Below, in pieces: positions 42,670-51,393 of a stretch of DNA of 64,000 nucleotides. Source of the stretch: CAXXOZ01 sp963676435. Lineage in GTDB: Bacteria > Bacillota > Clostridia > Lachnospirales > Lachnospiraceae. The translations under genes were made by a program, and so were the position numbers. The stretch's first letter is position 1; each line of letters opens with the position of its first letter. Below the pieces are notes generated by a model that was not told where the DNA came from, did not search any database, and was given only the letters and a program-made list of their open reading frames with translations. The stretch covers positions 23,334 through 87,333 of the forward strand of contig CAXXOZ010000007.1 of the NCBI GenBank assembly GCA_963676435.2, read 5' to 3'.

Positions 42670-45234
42670 TTAAGGCGAAGGAGGTGCTTCCGTAGTAGTT
42701 TCTTCTTCTGTTGTAGTTTCCTCTTCACCTGTGTGTAGTTTACATACCGTATCTAAAAAGCCTTTAGGTATTTCAAATTCTGTATCAGCAGTTGTACCTT
42801 CAGAGCCTTCAGGTCTGATTCTGTATACTACAGTTTCAGTATCAGGACAGTAGCTTGTAGCTAAATCCCCACTATCCTCACATACAGTTAAAGCTATATG
42901 TGCATCACAGGTTTCTGTTGGAACAGTACCAGCTGCAAAGTATTCAGTGTATACTGTAGAACCACCAGGGTCTGCATTACAAAGACCATCTACTGCTAGT
43001 TTACCAGATTTTGAACATATTGAAGCTGTTACAATATTACCTGGCATTGGCATAATGGTTTTGTTTCCATAACCTTTTTCAGAGTGTACCTGACTCATTA
43101 TTTTGCTCCAAATAACTTTATGATATACCCAGTCAGACATTTCTAGATTTTCATCATGTCCCATCCATACAGCCGCTGTTAAATATCCAGAGTATCCAAC
43201 AAACCAAAGGTCATTTCTACTTGATGTTGTACCAGTTTTACCTGCTACAGTGAGTCCTGGAACTGCTGCTGGTGTACCAGTTCCTTTTGTAACAACGTCC
43301 TGCATAGCACTATTTAATAACCATGCGGTTGAGTCTTTCATAACTGTTTCAGTTTCTGGTTCATTGTCTATAATAACTCGTCCGTTTTTATCAAGGATTT
43401 TTGTATATAATATTGGTTCTGTATAAGTTCCACTATTTGCTATGGTAGCATATGCAGCACAAAGTTCAATATTTGTAACACCCTGACCTATACCACCAAG
43501 GGCAAGAGCCTGAACCACATCTTCAGTTGTAATAGTTGAAAAACCAAACTTTTGTAAATATTCATAACCTGTATATGTACCCACATCTGTTGAAGTCTTT
43601 ACAGCAAGAATGTTCATTGAATGCCAAATACCTTTTCTTACTGTGTTCAGACCTTCATATCCTGAGTACCAGTTTTTGATATATGTTCCATTAGCATAGG
43701 CATATGGAGCATCGTCAATGGCGGTTCCTAGTGTATATCCTCCAATATCAAGGGCAGGAGCATAAGCTGCTAAAACCTTAAATGTTGAACCAGGTTGTCT
43801 AGTTGTGTCTGTGGCTCTGTTTAGTGTTAAACTTCCAGTTTTTTCTCCTCGTCCACCTACCAGAGCTTTTACTTCACCAGTGTGCTGATCCATAATGGAG
43901 AATGAAACCTGAGGTTGAATAGTATAAGTAATATCAGTTTCAGCAAGTGTTTCTCCACCCACTGTTGACAATTTGTATTCCTTAAATTCATCTATACATT
44001 CTACAATATCCTCTTTCGAATTAAAGTTCAAAGTGAAGTTTGAGTCACCTTTTACAGTTCTATAGTAGTTGTAAATATGACCTTTTGAGTAGTTGTGATT
44101 TACACCTTCTTCATCTGTTAAAGTCCATGCCCAGTCAAATGAATAGTAAATTTTATCAGGATAATTACTTTCGTCTGTAAGGACATCATCACATATTTGT
44201 TGAATCTCAGAATCTTGAGTAGAGTATATCTGCAAACCACCTTTGTATAATGCATCATATGCCTGACTTGCTGAATATCCTTTTTCTTCCTGTAAATCTT
44301 CAAGTACCTGTTCGATTAATGCATCTGTAAAATATGTATATATTGCTGTGTTTGATTTACCAGCAGTATTTGCCTGAATTCGTGAATAAATATCATCATT
44401 TATTGCTTCATCATATTCTTCTTGAGTAATATGACCGTTTTTAAGCATGTTACTTAAAACTTTAGCTCTTCTTTCCGCATTTTTTTCTGGATATGAAGAA
44501 GGGTTATAAGTAGGGTTTTGTGCAATTGCTGCCAAAACAGCACTTTCAGAAATAGTAAGCTCTGAAACCTCCTTACCAAAATAATACGAAGTAGCTGTAA
44601 CAACACCATAGTTTCCAGCACCTAAATTTATTGTATTTAGATAATTCTCTAATATAATGGATTTATCCATTTCTTTTTCGATTTCTAGGGCTAAATATTG
44701 CTCTTGAATCTTTCTTTTTACAAGAGAACCCATATTTGTCTCGAATCCACCACTTTCAAAGACGTTATTTTTTATAAGCTGCTGTGTAATCGTACTTGCA
44801 CCTTCAAAGCCTGAACCAGATAGAGTAACAAAAGCTGCTCTTAAAATACCTTGAAGGTCAATTCCTTTGTGTTCGTAGAAACGCTCATCTTCAATGTCTA
44901 CAAAAGCATACTGAAGACATTCTGGCATTTCATCAATTGAAATATCGGTTCTGTTTGAACCGTCTGTAGAAATACTTGTTGCCAATTCTCCGTCAGAATA
45001 GTAAACTTTTGTCGCATAAGCAGAAGGAGAAACATTGACATCTTCCATATCTGGTGCAGAGTCTAAGATTCCTTTAATCATTCCGAAACCAGTAAAACCT
45101 CCTACTAATACTATTAAAAGTATTGTACAAAGAATTATTTTAATAAAAGACATTAAGGCTTTAGATTTATTTCTTCTTGAATTAGAAGCCAATTCTCTTC
45201 TCTTTTCTACAGTATTTTTATATCCAAAATTCAT
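42670..45234 (-). CDS. Penicillin-binding protein 1A, class A bifunctional transglycosylase/transpeptidase
   Basis: PBP1A polymerises lipid II and cross-links peptidoglycan outside the membrane. The 854-residue protein has one N-terminal transmembrane helix (about 28-52). The glycosyltransferase (GT51) domain follows, with catalytic E in EDERFYEHKGIDLQGILRA and GASTITQQLIKNN. The transpeptidase has the nucleophile serine in RQPGSTFK, a central STDV/SMN-type segment and KTGTTSSRNDLWFVGY. Its C-terminus carries GNIVTASICSKSGKLAVDG, five or so cysteines and a low-complexity Glu/Thr-rich end (EEETTTEEETTTEAPPSP). AGAGGTAGG precedes the start. A TATAAT on the - strand at 45275-45270 may be its -10 box. 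Confidence 0.95.
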   Translation of the reverse strand: MNFGYKNTVEKRRELASNSRRNKSKALMSFIKIILCTILLIVLVGGFTGFGMIKGILDSAPDMEDVNVSPSAYATKVYYSDGELATSISTDGSNRTDISIDEMPECLQYAFVDIEDERFYEHKGIDLQGILRAAFVTLSGSGFEGASTITQQLIKNNVFESGGFETNMGSLVKRKIQEQYLALEIEKEMDKSIILENYLNTINLGAGNYGVVTATSYYFGKEVSELTISESAVLAAIAQNPTYNPSSYPEKNAERRAKVLSNMLKNGHITQEEYDEAINDDIYSRIQANTAGKSNTAIYTYFTDALIEQVLEDLQEEKGYSASQAYDALYKGGLQIYSTQDSEIQQICDDVLTDESNYPDKIYYSFDWAWTLTDEEGVNHNYSKGHIYNYYRTVKGDSNFTLNFNSKEDIVECIDEFKEYKLSTVGGETLAETDITYTIQPQVSFSIMDQHTGEVKALVGGRGEKTGSLTLNRATDTTRQPGSTFKVLAAYAPALDIGGYTLGTAIDDAPYAYANGTYIKNWYSGYEGLNTVRKGIWHSMNILAVKTSTDVGTYTGYEYLQKFGFSTITTEDVVQALALGGIGQGVTNIELCAAYATIANSGTYTEPILYTKILDKNGRVIIDNEPETETVMKDSTAWLLNSAMQDVVTKGTGTPAAVPGLTVAGKTGTTSSRNDLWFVGYSGYLTAAVWMGHDENLEMSDWVYHKVIWSKIMSQVHSEKGYGNKTIMPMPGNIVTASICSKSGKLAVDGLCNADPGGSTVYTEYFAAGTVPTETCDAHIALTVCEDSGDLATSYCPDTETVVYRIRPEGSEGTTADTEFEIPKGFLDTVCKLHTGEEETTTEEETTTEAPPSP

Positions 45235-45328
45235 AACCTACCTCTTTTCTTTATAAAAACCATAAGCGTATTATATCAAATAACTTCTTTGAAATAAAGT
45301 TAAATATTTATTACATAGATATTATGGA

Positions 45329-45358
45329 TTGCAAATTAAATAATTTTAATGGTAGAAT
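45329..45358 (+). promoter_or_regulatory. Probable promoter of the YigZ-type gene
   Basis: TTGCAA (45329-45334) and TAGAAT (45353-45358) with an 18-base spacer give a start near 45365. This excludes the upstream ATG at 45324 and supports the ATG at 45387. Confidence 0.6.
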
Positions 45359-45386
45359 TGTAAATAGAACAATAATGGAGAAAAGA

Positions 45387-46031
45387 ATGAAAACTGTAAG
45401 AAAAGTATTATTTCGTGGAAGCGAAAGTGAAATAATTGAAAAGAAGTCAAGATTTATTGCCAATATAGAAGTAGTTGAAAGTGAAATACAGGCTAATGAA
45501 TTTATTAATTCAATAAAAAAGAAATATTGGGAAGCTAGGCATAACTGTTTTGCTTATGTTGTTGATAAAGATTTGATGAGATTTTCAGATGATGGGGAAC
45601 CTTCTGGTACTGCTGGTAAACCTATGCTAGATGTATTAATAGGCAATAATATTGAAAGAATATGTGTCGTAGTAACAAGGTATTTTGGAGGGGTTCTTTT
45701 AGGAACTGGAGGATTAGTCAGAGCTTATCAAAAGGCCGTATTAGAAGCTTTAGAAAAATGTGTTATCTTAGAAGCAGATAAAGGTGAAGTGATAAAAATT
45801 GTTTCAGATTATAATAGTGCTGGAAAAATAAGACATTTTATGGAGAATAATGATGTGTATTTAAATAATATAAAATATGAAGTGAAAGTTGAAATAGAAG
45901 CAATCATTAATATAGAAGATAAGGATAATTTCATCGAAAAAATAACAGAGACAACCGGAGGCCAGGCTCAGATTGTCTCGTTAGGCGAGGTTTTATATTC
46001 TGTTTATGAATCAAATCTCATTTTATTTTGA
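45387..46031 (+). CDS. YigZ/IMPACT family protein
   Basis: This is a conserved two-domain protein (UPF0029 plus DUF1949) of unclear biochemical role. Its eukaryotic relative IMPACT regulates Gcn2, and bacterial members bind nucleic acid or ribosomes in some reports. The 214-residue product has the conserved block FIANIEVVESEIQANEFIN, then HNCFAYVVDKDLMRFSDDGEPSGTAGKPML (two adjoining segments) and VVVTRYFGGVLLGTGGLVRAY. A small C-terminal ferredoxin-like domain ends it. The ATG at 45387 has GGAG at six bases. Its last nine bases overlap the end of typA on the opposite strand, so there is no room for a terminator between the two genes. Confidence 0.9.
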   Translation: MKTVRKVLFRGSESEIIEKKSRFIANIEVVESEIQANEFINSIKKKYWEARHNCFAYVVDKDLMRFSDDGEPSGTAGKPMLDVLIGNNIERICVVVTRYFGGVLLGTGGLVRAYQKAVLEALEKCVILEADKGEVIKIVSDYNSAGKIRHFMENNDVYLNNIKYEVKVEIEAIINIEDKDNFIEKITETTGGQAQIVSLGEVLYSVYESNLILF

Positions 46032-47858
46032 AGCTGATTTTGCAGCTCTTTTTCTAAGACTGTGATCAAGTATTTTCTTTCTTAAACGCAGATTTTCTGG
46101 AGTGATTTCAAGTAACTCATCTGTATCAATATAATCAAGTGCTTGCTCTAAACTTAAAACTCTTGGTGGTGATAGCTTAAGCGCTTCATCTGCTCCTGAA
46201 GACCTAGTATTTGTAAGCTGTTTTCTTTTACACACATTTAGTTCAATATCTTCAGCTTTTCCGTTTTGTCCGACAATCATTCCGCCATAGACTTTTTCCC
46301 CTGGTGAAATAAACAGAGTTCCTCTGTCTTGAGCACTAAATAGACCATAAGCTATAGCTTCACCTGATTCAAATGCTATTAGAGAACCTTGTTTTCTATA
46401 CTGAATTTCACCTTTATATGGTCCGTATGTATCAAATATTGTATTTATTATACCATTTCCTCTAGTGTCTGTTAAAAATTCACCTCTGTAGCCAATTAAT
46501 CCTCTTGCTGGTATTGAAAACTCAAGTCTAGTATAGCCACCATTAAAAGGAGCCATATTTTTCAGTTCGCCTTTTCTAGAGCTGAGCTTTTCTATAACTA
46601 CTCCTGAAAATTCTTCTGGTACATCAATGTATGCTATTTCCATAGGTTCAAGTAAGTTATTATTTTCATCTTTTCTATACAAAACCTCTGCTTTACTTAC
46701 AGCAAATTCGTATCCTTCACGACGCATATTTTCAATTAGAACAGAAAGATGAAGTTCACCTCTACCAGAAACCTTATAGCTTTCACTAGAATCAGTTTCT
46801 TCAACTCTTAAACTAACATCGGTATTTAATTCTTTAAACAGGCGGTCTCTGATATGTCTTGAAGTTACAAATTTTCCTTCTCTTCCAGCCAAAGGGCTGT
46901 CATTAACTATAAACTGCATAGAAATGGTAGGCTCTGAAATTTTTTGAAATTCAATAGCTACAGGATTTTCAGGTGAACAGATTGTATCTCCTATCTGAAT
47001 GTCTGAAATACCTGATATTGCTACAATGTCACCTATAGTTGCGTTTTCAACAGAAACTCTTTCAAGACCTTCTATCTGATATAACTGGCTGATTTTTATT
47101 TTGTCACATTTTGTTGGTTGGTGTGCATTTAATAAAACAGCATCCTGATTTATTTTTAAGTTACCGTTATCTATTTTTCCTATTCCGATTCTTCCAACAT
47201 ATTCATTATAATCTATAGTACTAATTAATACTTGAGTCCCTGCATCTGGGTCACCTTGTGGAGATGGAATATAGTTTGCAATGGTTTCGAATAATGGAGC
47301 CATATTTTTTGGTTCATCATTAACATCATTTATTGCATAACCTGCTTTTGCTGAAGTAAAAATAAATGGACATTCAAGCTGTTCTTCTGATGCATCCAAG
47401 TCCATGAATAATTCGAGAATTTCGTCGATTACTTCATCAGGTCGAGCTTCTGGTCTGTCTATTTTATTTATGCAGGAGATAACTGGTAAATCTAATTCCA
47501 AAGCTTTTCTAAGAACAAATTTTGTTTGAGGCATAACACCTTCGAATGCATCTACTACAAGAACTACCCCGTTTACCATTTTAAGCACACGCTCAACTTC
47601 TCCACCAAAATCTGCATGACCAGGTGTGTCAATTATATTGATTTTTATATCTTTATAAAAAACAGATGTGTTTTTAGCAAGAATTGTGATTCCTCGTTCT
47701 TTTTCAAGATCATTAGAATCCATAATTCTTTCTGCAATTTCCTGATTTTCTCTAAAAACCCCACTTTGTTTTAATAGTTCATCTACTAAAGTTGTTTTTC
47801 CATGATCTACATGGGCTATTATCGCTATATTTCTTATGTTTTCTCTTTTTTCTATCAT
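46023..47858 (-). CDS. typA: GTP-binding protein TypA/BipA
   Basis: TypA is a translational GTPase of the EF-G type that binds ribosomes and supports 50S assembly and stress growth. The 611-residue protein has the G1 loop AHVDHGKTT, the switch I/II region with DTPGHADFGGEVERVL, NKIDRPEARP (G4) and TSAKAGYA (G5). Domain II and EF-G-like domains III and V follow, and the TypA-specific C-terminal domain carries LTNTRSSGADEALKLSPPR. On the - strand, TTGACT with TAGACT 16 bases further (about 47920-47893) may be its promoter. It converges on and overlaps the YigZ gene by nine bases. Confidence 0.96.
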   Translation of the reverse strand: MIEKRENIRNIAIIAHVDHGKTTLVDELLKQSGVFRENQEIAERIMDSNDLEKERGITILAKNTSVFYKDIKINIIDTPGHADFGGEVERVLKMVNGVVLVVDAFEGVMPQTKFVLRKALELDLPVISCINKIDRPEARPDEVIDEILELFMDLDASEEQLECPFIFTSAKAGYAINDVNDEPKNMAPLFETIANYIPSPQGDPDAGTQVLISTIDYNEYVGRIGIGKIDNGNLKINQDAVLLNAHQPTKCDKIKISQLYQIEGLERVSVENATIGDIVAISGISDIQIGDTICSPENPVAIEFQKISEPTISMQFIVNDSPLAGREGKFVTSRHIRDRLFKELNTDVSLRVEETDSSESYKVSGRGELHLSVLIENMRREGYEFAVSKAEVLYRKDENNNLLEPMEIAYIDVPEEFSGVVIEKLSSRKGELKNMAPFNGGYTRLEFSIPARGLIGYRGEFLTDTRGNGIINTIFDTYGPYKGEIQYRKQGSLIAFESGEAIAYGLFSAQDRGTLFISPGEKVYGGMIVGQNGKAEDIELNVCKRKQLTNTRSSGADEALKLSPPRVLSLEQALDYIDTDELLEITPENLRLRKKILDHSLRKRAAKSASK

Positions 47859-47931
47859 TTTTCTATTGACCTTTCTTTCTAAACAACACTGTAAAGTCTA
47901 TCACAAAATCTGTAAAAGTCAAACAAAAACA

Positions 47932-47960
47932 TTGCATTAGTGCAAGGTATTTATTATAAT
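47932..47960 (+). promoter_or_regulatory. Promoter of the CobO-like gene
   Basis: TTGCAT (47932-47937) and perfect TATAAT (47955-47960), 17-base spacer. TTGCA-TTAG-TGCAA forms a small inverted repeat over the -35. The start is near 47967. Confidence 0.72.
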
Positions 47961-48005
47961 GTAGTAAAATTATATACAAAAATAGAGAAAGCAAGAGGTC
48001 ATATC

Positions 48006-48491
48006 ATGAGCAATGGATATACACAAGTTTTTTGTGGACATGGAGATGGAAAATCTTCAGCAGCAATTGGTAAGGGACTAGTAGGGGCTTGTTTAGGTAA
48101 AAAAGTTATTATTGTACAATTTTTAAAAGGCAAAATAGGAAATGAAATTCAGCTTTTTGCAAAATTAGAGCCAGAAGTTAAGTTATTCAGATTTGAAAAA
48201 TCTGATGAAAGTTTTGATTCTTTGTCAGAAGGGGATCAGGCTGAAGAAATTAAAAATATAAAAAATGGAATAAATTTTGCCAAGAAGGTTCTAGCAACAA
48301 AAGAGTGTGATATTTTGATTTTGGATGAAGTTGTTGGACTAGCAGATGAAGGTATTATAACTGTAGAAGAGATAACTTCTGTTATAAATTCTAAATCGTC
48401 GGATGCAATACTAATTATGTCAGGACAGAATATGCCCGAAGAATTAGAAGAGCATGTAGATTATATATCAACAATTGAGTCAAAAAAATAA
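48006..48491 (+). CDS. CobO/BtuR-type corrinoid adenosyltransferase
   Basis: This enzyme transfers the adenosyl group of ATP to cob(I)alamin to make the B12 coenzyme. The 161-residue protein has the P-loop GHGDGKSSAAIGKG (11-24), FLKGKIGN in place of the usual FIKG block, and LILDEVVGLADEG (the conserved DE). The ATG at 48006 has AGAGGTC at the right distance; the 22 upstream codons extend into the promoter. It is monocistronic, with neither other cobalamin genes nor a cobalamin riboswitch nearby. It is a little shorter than typical CobO (about 175-195 residues), and lacks some of the C-terminal part, so activity is likely but not certain. Confidence 0.85.
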   Translation: MSNGYTQVFCGHGDGKSSAAIGKGLVGACLGKKVIIVQFLKGKIGNEIQLFAKLEPEVKLFRFEKSDESFDSLSEGDQAEEIKNIKNGINFAKKVLATKECDILILDEVVGLADEGIITVEEITSVINSKSSDAILIMSGQNMPEELEEHVDYISTIESKK

Positions 48492-48494
48492 AAT

Positions 48495-48523
48495 TTGACT
48501 TTATTAAATAAAGGTGTTAACAT
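48495..48523 (+). promoter_or_regulatory. Probable promoter of the lysine-riboswitch transcript
   Basis: TTGACT (48495-48500) and TAACAT (48518-48523), 17-base spacer; the -10 match is weak (4 of 6) but the position, 20 bases before the aptamer, is right. Confidence 0.5.
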
Positions 48524-48542
48524 ATTAAGAACAATTTAATAG

Positions 48543-48725
48543 ATTGTAGAGGTCGCGTTTTTCATTAGTAATTTTTTGGATGTTTCAGAGGCAGGTGAAA
48601 ATAAATGAAAGGGAAAAGCGCCGAAAGATATTATTTATCTGAAAAAAATATCTTGGGCATATGGCGAATAGCTATATGACTGTCATCTTAAATCACAAGA
48701 TTTATAAGATGGAGGGCTACTTGAG
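48543..48725 (+). promoter_or_regulatory. Lysine riboswitch aptamer (L-box)
   Basis: All hallmark segments of the lysine aptamer are present in order: AGAGGTCGCG (48548-48557), GAGGCAGGTGAAAAT, AAAGGGAAAAGCGCCGAA, TTGGGCATATGGCGAATAGC, ATGACTGTCA and GGAGGGCTACTT. The basal P1 helix pairs GTAG (48546-48549) with CTAC (48717-48720). Lysine binding should stabilise P1 and favour the downstream terminator, lowering dapA expression. Identification rests on conserved core bases, not on a covariance search. Confidence 0.95.
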
Positions 48726-48759
48726 GTTATGATAATATTTATTATTGTCATTCTTTGAG

Positions 48760-48785
48760 AGTTAGCCAATCGGTTAACTTTTTTT
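48760..48785 (+). terminator. Riboswitch-controlled terminator before dapA
   Basis: AGTTAGCC (48760-48767) pairs with GGTTAACT (48772-48779), loop AATC, then seven T. TAGCC (48763-48767) is also complementary to GGCTA (48715-48719) of the aptamer 3' strand. An antiterminator can therefore form when P1 is open, the expected off-switch mechanism. Confidence 0.88.
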
Positions 48786-48820
48786 ATTACAGCTCTTTGT
48801 TGAAAAAAGGAGGAATAATA

Positions 48821-49705
48821 GTGTCAATTTTTAAAGGAGCGGGAGTAGCGATTGTTACCCCAATGAAAGAAAATGGAGAAGTGAATTTTGAGAAGCTTGG
48901 AGAATTAATAGATTTCCAGATTGAAAATTCAACTGATAGTATAATAATTTGTGGAACTACAGGTGAATCTTCAACATTATCTCATGAGGAACATATAAAG
49001 TGTATTGAATATGCTGTGGAAAGGACAAATAAGAGGGTTCCTGTTGTTGCAGGTACTGGATCAAATTCTACAGATGAAGCAATTTTTTTATCTAAAGAAG
49101 CTGAAAAATGTGGAGCAGATGCATTGTTAGTTGTTACTCCGTATTATAACAAAGCAACACAAAAAGGTTTAATTGAACATTTTACTGATGTTGCAAATGC
49201 AGTAACTATTCCAATAGTATTATATAATGTACCAGGTAGAACAGGTTGTAACATTAAACCTGAAACTGCAGCACATCTTGCAAAAAATGTTGAAAATATA
49301 GTAGCTATTAAAGAAGCATCAGGAGACATTTCACAAGTTGCAAAACTTGCAAGTTTAACAAGAGGAATTCTTGATATTTATTCAGGTAATGATGATATGA
49401 TTGTACCAATAATGTCTTTAGGAGGACTTGGGGTTATATCTGTATTTTCAAATATTGCACCAAAGCAGACTCATGATATAGTTGCAAAATATCTTGAGGG
49501 AGACATTAAAGAAAGTACGAAGCTTCAGCTTGATTCGTTACAGGTTATTAATGATTTATTCTTAGAAGTTAATCCTATACCTGTAAAGGCAGCTATGAAC
49601 ATGATGGGACTAGGAGCAGGACCGTTGAGAAAGCCTTTAACAGAAATGGAAGAAAGCAATAAAGAGATCCTTAAAAAATCAATGTCTGATTATGGATTAT
49701 TATAA
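48821..49705 (+). CDS. dapA: 4-hydroxy-tetrahydrodipicolinate synthase
   Basis: DapA condenses pyruvate with aspartate semialdehyde, the first committed step to diaminopimelate and lysine. The 294-residue TIM-barrel protein has GTTGES (45-50), the catalytic tyrosine in VLYNVPGRTG and the Schiff-base lysine K164 in VAIKEASGDI. The start is GTG at 48821, chosen because AAAGGAGGAA lies just before it and the protein then begins SIFKGAGVAIVTPM as in the family. The longer frame from 48755 starts inside the terminator. The lysine riboswitch upstream gives end-product control. dapB follows 23 bases later. Confidence 0.97.
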   Translation: MSIFKGAGVAIVTPMKENGEVNFEKLGELIDFQIENSTDSIIICGTTGESSTLSHEEHIKCIEYAVERTNKRVPVVAGTGSNSTDEAIFLSKEAEKCGADALLVVTPYYNKATQKGLIEHFTDVANAVTIPIVLYNVPGRTGCNIKPETAAHLAKNVENIVAIKEASGDISQVAKLASLTRGILDIYSGNDDMIVPIMSLGGLGVISVFSNIAPKQTHDIVAKYLEGDIKESTKLQLDSLQVINDLFLEVNPIPVKAAMNMMGLGAGPLRKPLTEMEESNKEILKKSMSDYGLL

Positions 49706-49728
49706 ATAGAAGTAAGGAAGAGATAAAT

Positions 49729-50484
49729 ATGATAAGAGTGTTAATGCATGGTTGTAACGGCCGTATGGGAAAAGTTATATCTGATATATTAAAAAATGAC
49801 GAGAACATGGATATTGTAGCAGGAGTTGATATGCATGATGATGGAAAAAATTCTTTTCCAGTATTTTCATCAGCATCAGAGTGCACAGTACAAACGGATG
49901 TAATAATAGACTTTTCTAATCCAAAGGCTGTAGATGGCCTATTAGAATATAGTAAGACAAATAATATACCTGTTGTTTTATGTACTACAGGTTTGACAGA
50001 TGAGCAGATTAATGGAATAGTTGACGCATCAAAAGTTATTCCGATATTAAAATCAGCTAATATGTCTTTAGGAATAAATACTATGATTAAGTTATTAAAA
50101 ACTGCAACTGAGATATTAGCAGGTGCTGGATTTGATATTGAAATCGTAGAAAAACATCATAATAAGAAACTGGATGCACCAAGTGGTACAGCTTTAATGT
50201 TAGCAGATGGTATTAATGAAGTTTTAGATAATGAGTATAAATATAATTATGACCGTTCTCAGGTAAGAAAACAAAGGGAAGAAAAAGAAATAGGAATTTC
50301 CGCTGTAAGAGGCGGCACTATTGTTGGAGAGCATGAAGCAATCTTTGCTGGAATTGATGAGGTTATAGAAATCAAACATACAGCATATTCAAGAGCTGTT
50401 TTTGCAAACGGAGCAATCCAGGCTGCCAAATTCTTGGCAGGTAAACCTGCAGGACTTTATGAAATGAGCGATGTTATAAAATAA
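49729..50484 (+). CDS. dapB: 4-hydroxy-tetrahydrodipicolinate reductase
   Basis: DapB reduces the DapA product with NAD(P)H to tetrahydrodipicolinate on the route to diaminopimelate and lysine. The 251-residue protein has an N-terminal nucleotide-binding fold (VLMHGCNGRMGKVI, about 4-17), the catalytic block VEKHHNKKLDAPSGTA and RGGTIVGEHEAIFAG. It is cotranscribed with dapA under the lysine riboswitch and closed by a terminator. The other dap genes are not in the window. Confidence 0.97.
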   Translation: MIRVLMHGCNGRMGKVISDILKNDENMDIVAGVDMHDDGKNSFPVFSSASECTVQTDVIIDFSNPKAVDGLLEYSKTNNIPVVLCTTGLTDEQINGIVDASKVIPILKSANMSLGINTMIKLLKTATEILAGAGFDIEIVEKHHNKKLDAPSGTALMLADGINEVLDNEYKYNYDRSQVRKQREEKEIGISAVRGGTIVGEHEAIFAGIDEVIEIKHTAYSRAVFANGAIQAAKFLAGKPAGLYEMSDVIK

Positions 50485-50500
50485 ATAATTAATCTGTAAA

Positions 50501-50525
50501 ACCCAGAAAAGTTTCTGGGTTTTAT
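50501..50525. terminator. Bidirectional terminator between dapB and lgt
   Basis: ACCCAGAAA (50501-50509) pairs with TTTCTGGGT (50512-50520), followed by TTTATTT. Its T-tract overlaps the lgt stop codon on the other strand. Confidence 0.85.
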
Positions 50526-51286
50526 TTAGCTCTTTTTTTGATTAATAGATATATCCCTATTAAAAATAGAATAATACTTATCCATTGAGATGAGGATAAG
50601 TACAAAAACACACCTCTTATTTCATCATCTCTTAAAAACTCCAAAACAAACCTAATAAAAGAATATGATACAAAATAAACTCCTAATATGCTAATTTTTC
50701 TTTTAGAAAGTATCAAAAGCAATATGAATAGAATAAAATTTAGGAAAGCCTCTAAAAGTTGTACAGGGAATCTCGGAAATAAATTTACTCCCTCTACTAT
50801 TGCATTATCTGGAAATATTACACAAAAAACACCATCATACTCTACACCATAACAACATCCAGCAAGAAAACAACCTATTCTACCAAAGGCATGTGCTAAT
50901 GGAAAAACAGGAATCAATAATGAAAGATAACTATTGAAATTTTGATTAAACTGAAAAGCAAACATTTTTAGAAAAATCAAAGCTCCTATTAAACCACCAA
51001 AAAAAACCCAGCCACTAAACATATACAATATAACTTCTCCTGGATAAGAAGATAAGATATCAAGATGCTTAATAATATCAGGTATAGTAGTTAAAGCAAA
51101 GAAAATTTTTGCTCCAATAATAAGTCCAACAATAATAAATATTAATGCGACTGTAAGGTTTGATTTTTTAATATTATAATTTTTTGCTCGGACTAATGAA
51201 ATAATGAAACTTATTAGTATTCCAATCAATATTAAGGTAAAATATGAAGGCAATTTAAAACTGCCAAACTGTAAAAAAGGATGCAT
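50522..51286 (-). CDS. lgt: Prolipoprotein diacylglyceryl transferase
   Basis: Lgt attaches diacylglycerol from phosphatidylglycerol to the cysteine of lipoprotein precursors at the membrane. The 254-residue protein has about seven transmembrane helices. The signature HAFGRIGCFLAGCCYG, with the essential histidine and arginine, is intact, followed by FPVQLLEAFLNFILF and FIRFVLEFLRDDE. The ATG at 51286 was chosen because GCGAGGT precedes it and the protein starts MHPFLQFGSFKLPSY like its relatives. The upstream in-frame start at 51325 has no ribosome binding site. Confidence 0.95.
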   Translation of the reverse strand: MHPFLQFGSFKLPSYFTLILIGILISFIISLVRAKNYNIKKSNLTVALIFIIVGLIIGAKIFFALTTIPDIIKHLDILSSYPGEVILYMFSGWVFFGGLIGALIFLKMFAFQFNQNFNSYLSLLIPVFPLAHAFGRIGCFLAGCCYGVEYDGVFCVIFPDNAIVEGVNLFPRFPVQLLEAFLNFILFILLLILSKRKISILGVYFVSYSFIRFVLEFLRDDEIRGVFLYLSSSQWISIILFLIGIYLLIKKRAK

Positions 51287-51358
51287 TTGATACCTCGCCA
51301 CAAATATAATGGATAATTCTAGCATATTTTGTGTGAAAATGTAAACTTTTTTTCTTGA

Positions 51359-51387
51359 TTGACATATAATAAATGTGTCAATATAAT
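51359..51387 (+). promoter_or_regulatory. Perfect-consensus promoter of fbp with an embedded inverted repeat
   Basis: TTGACA (51359-51364) and TATAAT (51382-51387), both perfect, 17-base spacer. TTGACATAT (51359-51367) and ATGTGTCAA (51373-51381) form a nine-base inverted repeat with one mismatch, lying between -35 and -10. This looks like a repressor site on an otherwise very strong promoter. Confidence 0.8.
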
Positions 51388-51393
51388 GTAGAA

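Noticed and set aside
48755..48820. N-terminal extension of DapA to an upstream start
   Set aside because: That start is inside the riboswitch terminator; GTG at 48821 has a strong ribosome binding site and the family N-terminus.
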